Source of the DNA: Sphingopyxis yananensis
Lineage (GTDB): Bacteria; Pseudomonadota; Alphaproteobacteria; Sphingomonadales; Sphingomonadaceae
Reading direction: 5' to 3'
Length of the DNA stretch: 64,000 bases
NCBI RefSeq assembly: GCF_020687785.1
Contig: NZ_JAJEWI010000005.1
Span: forward strand, 434,001-498,000
Shown here: positions 57,771-64,000 of the stretch, in pieces
Layout of the letters: each line of letters begins with the position of its first letter
How positions within the stretch are numbered: position 1 is the first letter of the stretch
Notes under the pieces: model-generated
Told to the model about the DNA's origin: nothing
Databases searched by the model: none
Seen by the model: only the letters and a program-made list of their open reading frames with translations
Made by a program: the position numbers and the translations under genes

Positions 57771-58844
57771 ATGCGCGTAGACGCTTTTGATTTCGATTTG
57801 CCGCCGCAAAATATTGCCCTGCGCCCCGCCAGCCCCCGCGATTCCGCCCGTATGTTGGTGGCGCATGGCAGGGATATGGCCGATCATATCGTGCGCGACT
57901 TGCCCAGCCTGCTGCGCGCGGGCGATTGTTTGGTGTTCAATGACACCCGCGTCATTCCCGCCCAACTCGAAGGCCGCCGTGCTGGCCGCGACGCCAGCGA
58001 CCCTGCTGCCGCAGGGGCCAAGATTGGCGCGACCTTGCACAAACGCATCGATTTGCGCCGTTGGCAGGCGTTCATTCGCAACGCCAAGAAGTTGCGCGTC
58101 GGCGAAGACGTTGATTTTGGCCAAGGCGTGATCGCCTCTGCCGAAGAACGTCTGGCCGATGGCAGCTTCATTTTATTTTTTCATGGCGACGAACCCGTCG
58201 AATTGTTGCTCGAACGTGCGGGCACCATGCCGCTGCCGCCCTATATTGCGGGTAAGCGCCCCACCGACGACCAAGACCGTAGCGATTATCAAACCATGTT
58301 CGCCCGCGAAGATGGCGCGGTCGCGGCCCCCACAGCGGCGCTGCATTTTACGCCGGACCTGATCAGCGCGCTGCAAGCCGCTGGCATCAAAAGCGAGACG
58401 CTGACCCTGCATGTCGGGGCTGGCACCTTCTTGCCGGTCAAGGCGGATGATACCGAAGACCATGTGATGCATGCCGAATGGGGCCGCATCGACGAAGCCA
58501 CTGCCCAGCGCCTGAATGACGTGCGTGCCAATGGCGGCCGCGTGATTGCGGTGGGCACCACCAGCCTGCGTTTGTTGGAAAGCGCGGCGCGCGAAGACAA
58601 GGTGATTATGCCATTTGAAGGCGACACCAGCATTTTCATCACCCCCGGCTATAGCTTTCGCGCGATTGACGGCCTGATGACCAATTTCCACTTGCCCAAA
58701 TCCACGCTGTTCATGCTGGTGTCGGCCTTGATGGGCTTGGACACAATGCAGGCCATCTATGCCCATGCGATTTCCGACGATTATCGCTTCTACAGCTATG
58801 GCGACAGCAGCCTGTTGCTGCCAGCGGGTACAGGGGCGGCCTGA
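57771..58844 (+). CDS. queA: S-adenosylmethionine:tRNA ribosyltransferase-isomerase
   Basis: A 357-residue QueA. It starts [20 protein letters not shown] and contains [15 protein letters not shown], the PLPPYI segment, the [21 protein letters not shown] core, and [20 protein letters not shown]. It converts preQ1 in tRNA to epoxyqueuosine using the ribosyl part of SAM. Length is normal. tgt, the preceding step of the pathway, follows 67 bases later, so the pair is a queuosine operon. Confidence 0.96.
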   Translation: MRVDAFDFDLPPQNIALRPASPRDSARMLVAHGRDMADHIVRDLPSLLRAGDCLVFNDTRVIPAQLEGRRAGRDASDPAAAGAKIGATLHKRIDLRRWQAFIRNAKKLRVGEDVDFGQGVIASAEERLADGSFILFFHGDEPVELLLERAGTMPLPPYIAGKRPTDDQDRSDYQTMFAREDGAVAAPTAALHFTPDLISALQAAGIKSETLTLHVGAGTFLPVKADDTEDHVMHAEWGRIDEATAQRLNDVRANGGRVIAVGTTSLRLLESAAREDKVIMPFEGDTSIFITPGYSFRAIDGLMTNFHLPKSTLFMLVSALMGLDTMQAIYAHAISDDYRFYSYGDSSLLLPAGTGAA

Positions 58845-58902
58845 AACAGGCCCAGCGCACCATGTGCCAAAGTCTCGACTTTTTCGGGCTTTGCGCGCAT
58901 AG

Positions 58903-60042
<1,140 letters not shown>

Positions 60043-60206
60043 CGCACGGCTATTGGCGGGGCTAAATTTCATGCGTGCGCCAGCCAAAAAATTTGGCCAG
60101 CAAGTCACCTGAAATTTCGTGCCATTCGGCGTGCGGAATATGGTGCGCCTTGCGCCAGCGGCTGTGTCTTTTGATGCCCCAATATAGGAGGTAACGGGCG
60201 CGCGGC

Positions 60207-60380
60207 TCAGTTGAGCTTTTCGAGCAGTTCCAGCATCGATGGCGGAATAAGTTCGTCAACAGCGCTGTCATAGGCTTTACGAAGTGCTGAATTCACGTCC
60301 AAAACCTTCCGTGCGGAAGGGGAACGTTCTGCGTCGCCTGGCGAAAGAGGCGGTGCCTTCGGCCTTGTTTCAGGCGGCAT
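60207..60380 (-). CDS. nepR: NepR-type anti-sigma factor (general stress response)
   Basis: A 57-residue protein whose C-terminal half reads SALRKAYDSAVDELIPPSML and then ELLEKLN, matching the conserved NepR helix pair (LRxxY...E.iP..ll.LL.kL). The N-terminal half is Pro-rich and disordered, as in other NepR. NepR binds the sigma factor EcfG and, under stress, phosphorylated PhyR. The frame has an in-frame stop nine codons before ATG 60380, so this start is secure apart from a weak ribosome binding site. Unlike the common nepR-ecfG order, no ecfG follows. Divergent from phyR. Confidence 0.9.
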   Translation of the reverse strand: MPPETRPKAPPLSPGDAERSPSARKVLDVNSALRKAYDSAVDELIPPSMLELLEKLN

Positions 60381-60457
60381 AGATATCAGATCCGCTATTC
60401 ATGGTTATGTTGCTAACAATCGTTCAGACAAAGCGCAATGCCGCTCTACCTGCAAGG

Positions 60458-60485
60458 GGAAACCTTTTTTTAATTGCATCGTTCC
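60458..60485. promoter_or_regulatory. Bidirectional EcfG-type promoter between nepR and phyR
   Basis: On the + strand GGAAAC (60458-60463), 16 bases, then CGTT (60480-60483) points to phyR, about 100 bases before its start. On the - strand GGAAC (60485-60481), 16 bases, then GGTT (60464-60461) points to nepR, about 80 bases before its start. The general stress sigma consensus is GGAAC-N16/17-CGTT, so each direction has one departure. Function is inferred. Confidence 0.6.
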
Positions 60486-60585
60486 CTTAATATGTAAATT
60501 TATGCATGTGTATGAATTAAATTTGTAACTTACTCTCGAAAAGTCGATGATTGTTGGGTCGGTTGATACGGGTTGGAGAATATTT

Positions 60586-61389
60586 ATGTCGTTAGGTCAA
60601 GCTATTGCGCCGCATTTGCCTTATTTGCGTCGTTATGGCCGGGCGATTTCTGGTGGCCAAGATCAGGGCGACTTATTGGTTTCGAAGATGTTGGAACAGC
60701 TGGTTGCTGATCCCACACAAATCGCCGATCAGTCGGATATTCGCACGCAATTATATCGATTGTTGCACCGTCAGGTGACGCAATTGCACGAATCGATGAT
60801 ATCGGATTTCGCGAGTTCGACGCAGGCCGACACAGCAGAGGCCATTGCGGACGCGCGGCTACGTCAATTGCCGTCCTTGGCGCGCCAAGCGCTGTTGCTG
60901 GCTGCGCTTGAGGGCTTTTCTGAAACGGACATCGCCGCCATTATTGAATGCGATATTGCGGATGTCCAAATCTTGCTGAACGACGCCACGGCCGAAATCG
61001 ACCGCCAAACCCGTGCTCGTATTTTGATTATCGAAGATGAGCCGATCATTGCGATGGATATCGAAATGATCGTGCGGGATTTGGGTCATGATGTGGTGGC
61101 TGTGGCAACGACCCATGCCGAAGCGGTCGATGAAGCCAAGCGACACCGTCCATCACTGGTGCTGGCCGACATTCAATTGGCGGACAATAGCAGCGGCATC
61201 GAAGCGGTGCAGGAAATTTTGACCGAATTGGACGTGCCGGTGATCTTCATTACCGCCTTCCCCGAACGCCTGCTGACGGGGGACCGCCCAGAACCGGCCT
61301 TTTTGCTGACCAAGCCTTATCAACCCGCCACCTTGCGGGCGACGATTGGGCAGGTGCTATTCTTTAATCCGGCAACCATTCCCGCTTGA
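60586..61389 (+). CDS. phyR: General stress response regulator PhyR
   Basis: A 267-residue response regulator with an N-terminal sigma-factor-like domain (1-140, EcfG mimic) and a C-terminal receiver. Receiver residues are intact: acidic pair Glu150/Asp151, phosphoacceptor Asp195 in LVLADIQLAD, Thr223 in FITAFPE and Lys243 in LTKPYQ. Phosphorylation exposes the sigma-like domain so that it sequesters NepR. An upstream in-frame ATG at 60547 exists, but ATG 60586 has GGAGA at 7 bases and gives the family N-terminus. No histidine kinase gene (PhyK/HRXXN type) is in the window. Confidence 0.95.
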   Translation: MSLGQAIAPHLPYLRRYGRAISGGQDQGDLLVSKMLEQLVADPTQIADQSDIRTQLYRLLHRQVTQLHESMISDFASSTQADTAEAIADARLRQLPSLARQALLLAALEGFSETDIAAIIECDIADVQILLNDATAEIDRQTRARILIIEDEPIIAMDIEMIVRDLGHDVVAVATTHAEAVDEAKRHRPSLVLADIQLADNSSGIEAVQEILTELDVPVIFITAFPERLLTGDRPEPAFLLTKPYQPATLRATIGQVLFFNPATIPA

Positions 61390-61437
61390 TCGCGGATGGA
61401 ACGGGCCAAATGGCTCGGTAAATTTATCGATATGAAC

Positions 61438-61470
61438 GGGCTGCTCCACGGCATGTGGGCAGCCCTTTTT
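61438..61470 (+). terminator. Terminator after phyR
   Basis: GGGCTGC (61438-61444) pairs with GCAGCCC (61459-61465), with extra CCAC/GTGG pairing inside, followed by five T. Confidence 0.85.
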
Positions 61471-61520
61471 CTTATGCCCCGCATCTTGTCATCCGGCGCA
61501 TCGCACGCGATAGTTTTCGC

Positions 61521-64000
61521 ATGACCGCGTCCACATATTCCGCCGCTCCCCTGCCATCCTCCAGCCATCGGGCCTCGCCAACCCAGGCATTGGCGTCATC
61601 CCCAGCCACGCCCGCTGCGCGCCAAAGCGCGGTGGACCGCATTTTTGTCCATGCGCCGTTTTTGCACCGGCTGGCCCAGCTTTATGCACCCGATGTCGAA
61701 CGATTTTTACAACAAGGCACCGACGCCGCCTTGGCCGCGATAATGCCCTTGCAACCGGACGAAGACGTCATGCGCGGAATGCGGCGTTGGCGCGGCCAAA
61801 TGGCCTTGTTGCTGGCGCTGGGCGATTTGTCGTGCGAACATGATGTCGGCACGACGACGCGCTTGCTGTCCATTTTCGCCGATCAAGCCTGTGACGCAGC
61901 TATAAAAGCCGCCTTTGCAGAACGGGTGCCGGATGCCGAACCTGCGGGCTTGGCGGTGATCGCGCTGGGCAAATTGGGCAGTTATGAACTGAATTATTCG
62001 TCCGATATCGACCCGATTCTTATTTTTGATCCCGAAACCATGCCGCGTCGTTCGCGCGACGACCCCAGCGAAGCCGCGGTGCGTATTGGCCGCCGGATGA
62101 TGGAGATTTTGTCGGCGCGCACGGCGGACGGCCATGTGCTGCGCATGGACCTGCGCCTGCGCCCCAACCCCGAAGTCACGCCAATTGTGCTGACCGAAAA
62201 TGCCGCGATATCCTATTATGAATCCCATGCTTTGCCGTGGGAACAAGCGGCATTTATTCGGTCCCGCGCTTCGGCGGGGGACAAGTTGGTTGGCGAGCGC
62301 TTTATGCAGGCCATCCAACCTTTTATCTGGCGGCGCAGCTTGGATTTTCGCCAGCTCAAAGAAATTGGCGCGATGAGCGACCGTATCCGCGACCATTATG
62401 CCCAAGGTCAGGCCTTTGGCGCGGGTTATGATTTGAAACGCGGGCGCGGCGGCATCAGGGAAATTGAATTTTTCACACAGGTTCATCAACTTATCTATGG
62501 CGGGCGCGACCTCAGCCTGCGTTTGCCCGCCACCGTCGATGCGCTGGGCGCTTTGGCGCAGGCTGGCCGCGCCGACCCGGCCATTGCGGCGCGCCTGTGC
62601 GATCATTATGCCGTGCTGCGCCGCATCGAACATCGCTTGCAAATGATCGATGACCAGCAAACCCATCTGCTGCCCCAACAAGCCGATGCGCTGGACGTGG
62701 TGGCGCGCCTCGATGGGCTGGACAGCGGGGCCGACCTGCTGGCCTTGCTTGACCCGATCGTGCAGGATGTTGGCCAGATTTATGATCAATTGATGGCCGA
62801 GCAAGGCAGCAGTGCCGGCATGCCGCGTGACAGCGAAGATCTGGCCCAGCGATTGACCGAAGCTGGGTTTGACCCGCCGGAATTTGCCGCCCGCATCATT
62901 GCGGATTGGCGCGCTGGCAAGGCACGGGCGCTGCGCAGCCCTGCGGCCATCGACGCGCTGGAAACCATGTTGCCCGCGGTGATCAAGGCGTTGGGGGCCA
63001 GCCCCGACCCCGACGCCACTCTGCGCCGCTTCGACAAATTGGTGGCGGGCCTGCCCAGCGCGATTAATTTCTTTCATCTGTTGGCCGCGCAGCCGGCCTT
63101 GGCGCGCATCGCAACGCGCATCCTATCGCTGGCCCCGACTTTGGCGGATGCCCTGTCCACGCGGGTGGAGTTGATCGAAGGATTGATTGACCAACGCGCC
63201 TTTGCCGCCCCCGCCAGCTATGACGAATTGCTGGCCGAATGGGGGCCGATGTTGAAACGCTTGGATTATGAGCGCTTGCTGGACCGTGTGCGCGACTGGG
63301 TGGGGGAACGGCGTTTTGCCTATGGCGCGCAATTGATCGCGGGCGCGACCGACCCGATGGACATTGCAGGCGGCTATGCCGCCTTGGCCGAGGCGGCTTT
63401 GCACGTGCTGGCCGACGCGACCATCGCCGAATTTGTCGCCGCCCATGGCCGTGTTCCAGACAGTGAATTGCTGGTTTTGGCGCTGGGCCGCTTTGGCGGA
63501 CGCGCGCTGACTCATGCGTCGGATTTGGACGTCATCTATCTGTTTACGGGCGATCATTTGGCGGAATCTGATGGGCCGCGTCCTTTGGGCGCGACCACCT
63601 ATTACAATCGCTTAGCCCAGCGGGTGACAGCGGCCATGTCCGTTCCCACGGCGGCGGGCAAATTATATGATGTCGACACACGTTTGCGGCCCCAAGGGGC
63701 GCAGGGGCCATTGGTCGTCAGCCTCGATAGCTTCGAGCGTTATCAACGCGAAGAGGCATGGACATGGGAACATATGGCCTTGCTGCGTGCCCGCGCGGTC
63801 TATGGCTCTGCTGCGGCCCGCGCGGCGGTGGAACAGATCATCCACGACTTGCTCAGCGCACCACGTGACCCCGAAAAATTGCGCCGCGACGCGGCGGATA
63901 TGCGGGTGAAAATGGCGGGGCACAAACCCCCTAAGGGCGCGTTGGATATTAAGGGCGGCAAGGGCGGCTTGGTGGATTTGGAATTTGCCATGCATGTCCA
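61521..64000 (+). CDS. glnE: Bifunctional glutamine synthetase adenylyltransferase/deadenylase GlnE, 5' part
   Basis: An open frame from ATG 61521 to the window end (826 complete codons, no stop). It contains both nucleotidyltransferase centres: VIALGKLGSYELNYSSDIDP (about residues 148-167, deadenylylase half) and ALGRFGGRALTHASDLDV (about 654-671, adenylylase half), each with the SDxD metal motif. GRGGIREIEFFTQ and GGKGGLVDLEFAMH mark the following subdomains. It adjusts glutamine synthetase activity in response to PII. It is truncated only by the window. The N-terminal 35 residues, rich in Ser/Pro/Ala, are probably flexible. Confidence 0.95.
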   Translation, partial: MTASTYSAAPLPSSSHRASPTQALASSPATPAARQSAVDRIFVHAPFLHRLAQLYAPDVERFLQQGTDAALAAIMPLQPDEDVMRGMRRWRGQMALLLALGDLSCEHDVGTTTRLLSIFADQACDAAIKAAFAERVPDAEPAGLAVIALGKLGSYELNYSSDIDPILIFDPETMPRRSRDDPSEAAVRIGRRMMEILSARTADGHVLRMDLRLRPNPEVTPIVLTENAAISYYESHALPWEQAAFIRSRASAGDKLVGERFMQAIQPFIWRRSLDFRQLKEIGAMSDRIRDHYAQGQAFGAGYDLKRGRGGIREIEFFTQVHQLIYGGRDLSLRLPATVDALGALAQAGRADPAIAARLCDHYAVLRRIEHRLQMIDDQQTHLLPQQADALDVVARLDGLDSGADLLALLDPIVQDVGQIYDQLMAEQGSSAGMPRDSEDLAQRLTEAGFDPPEFAARIIADWRAGKARALRSPAAIDALETMLPAVIKALGASPDPDATLRRFDKLVAGLPSAINFFHLLAAQPALARIATRILSLAPTLADALSTRVELIEGLIDQRAFAAPASYDELLAEWGPMLKRLDYERLLDRVRDWVGERRFAYGAQLIAGATDPMDIAGGYAALAEAALHVLADATIAEFVAAHGRVPDSELLVLALGRFGGRALTHASDLDVIYLFTGDHLAESDGPRPLGATTYYNRLAQRVTAAMSVPTAAGKLYDVDTRLRPQGAQGPLVVSLDSFERYQREEAWTWEHMALLRARAVYGSAAARAAVEQIIHDLLSAPRDPEKLRRDAADMRVKMAGHKPPKGALDIKGGKGGLVDLEFAMHV

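Noticed and set aside
60062-60271. A 69-codon reverse-strand frame downstream of and overlapping nepR
   Set aside because: Its ATG lies inside nepR in another frame and no independent start exists, though the last 40 codons look compositionally coding; not strong enough to call.
61707-63077. A 456-codon reverse-strand frame opposite glnE
   Set aside because: Antisense shadow of glnE.

Overview
The window looks like chromosomal DNA of an alphaproteobacterium, most likely a sphingomonad. The evidence is the PhyR/NepR general stress module, the gene order mdh-sucD-sucA-sucB-lpd, the order coaD-peptidylprolyl isomerase-queA-tgt, a class II DAHP synthase, a CtaA-type heme A synthase, and a moderately GC-rich composition with strong GC-ending codon bias. 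The genus cannot be fixed from this sequence. Coding density is high and nearly all genes are core metabolism or housekeeping. I saw no rRNA, tRNA, CRISPR array, prophage or intact insertion sequence.

Layout. 0-3.6 kb: start of msrA, ctaA, rplM-rpsI and a DJ-1/PfpI protein behind an AT-rich spacer. 3.7-11.8 kb: an accessory stretch with a kinase-like/DUF7065 pair, a phosphoesterase/lipid-kinase-like pair, an esterase, a nucleotidyltransferase, a HAD phosphatase and a polysaccharide-type flippase, which looks like envelope-lipid or glycoconjugate chemistry. 12-14.5 kb: sdhB, a thioesterase and zapE. 14.5-17.9 kb: an AT-richer island with an AraC regulator, a small CxxHxxC ferredoxin and a CYP101-like cytochrome P450, followed by about 0.7 kb of unexplained sequence. 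17.9-25.7 kb: TCA-cycle block mdh, sucD, sucA, sucB, lpd with many intergenic hairpins. 25.7-34.3 kb: an M20 amidohydrolase, a TRIC-type channel, sppA, an SDR protein, proB, a MipA/OmpV-like protein and obgE. 34.4-43.6 kb: TetR with a PF10118-type protein, GNAT, NfeD/SPFH pair, a CitE-like lyase, M28 peptidase, DAHP synthase, an ArsC/Spx-like protein and a glycerophosphodiesterase. 43.7-50.8 kb: panB, a YfgM-like protein, bamB, der, a TusA-like protein, a DUF418 protein and a Coq4-like protein. 50.8-60 kb: a signal-peptide-bearing deoxyribosyltransferase-like protein, purL, two small envelope genes, xseB-ispA-coaD, a cyclophilin, queA and tgt. 60.2-64 kb: divergent nepR and phyR, then the first 826 codons of glnE, cut by the window end.

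How the genes work together. mdh, sdhB, sucD and sucA/B/lpd carry a large part of the TCA cycle, although the partner subunits sucC and sdhCDA are not here. YfgM-like, BamB and Der couple envelope assembly with ribosome maturation. QueA and Tgt make queuosine in tRNA. PhyR and NepR form the partner switch that frees the EcfG sigma factor under stress. They share a 205 bp intergenic region containing one element that reads as an EcfG-type promoter on both strands, my best regulatory finding. The best candidate for something new is the P450/ferredoxin/AraC island: a P450cam-like enzyme paired with a non-putidaredoxin ferredoxin and set between zapE and mdh.
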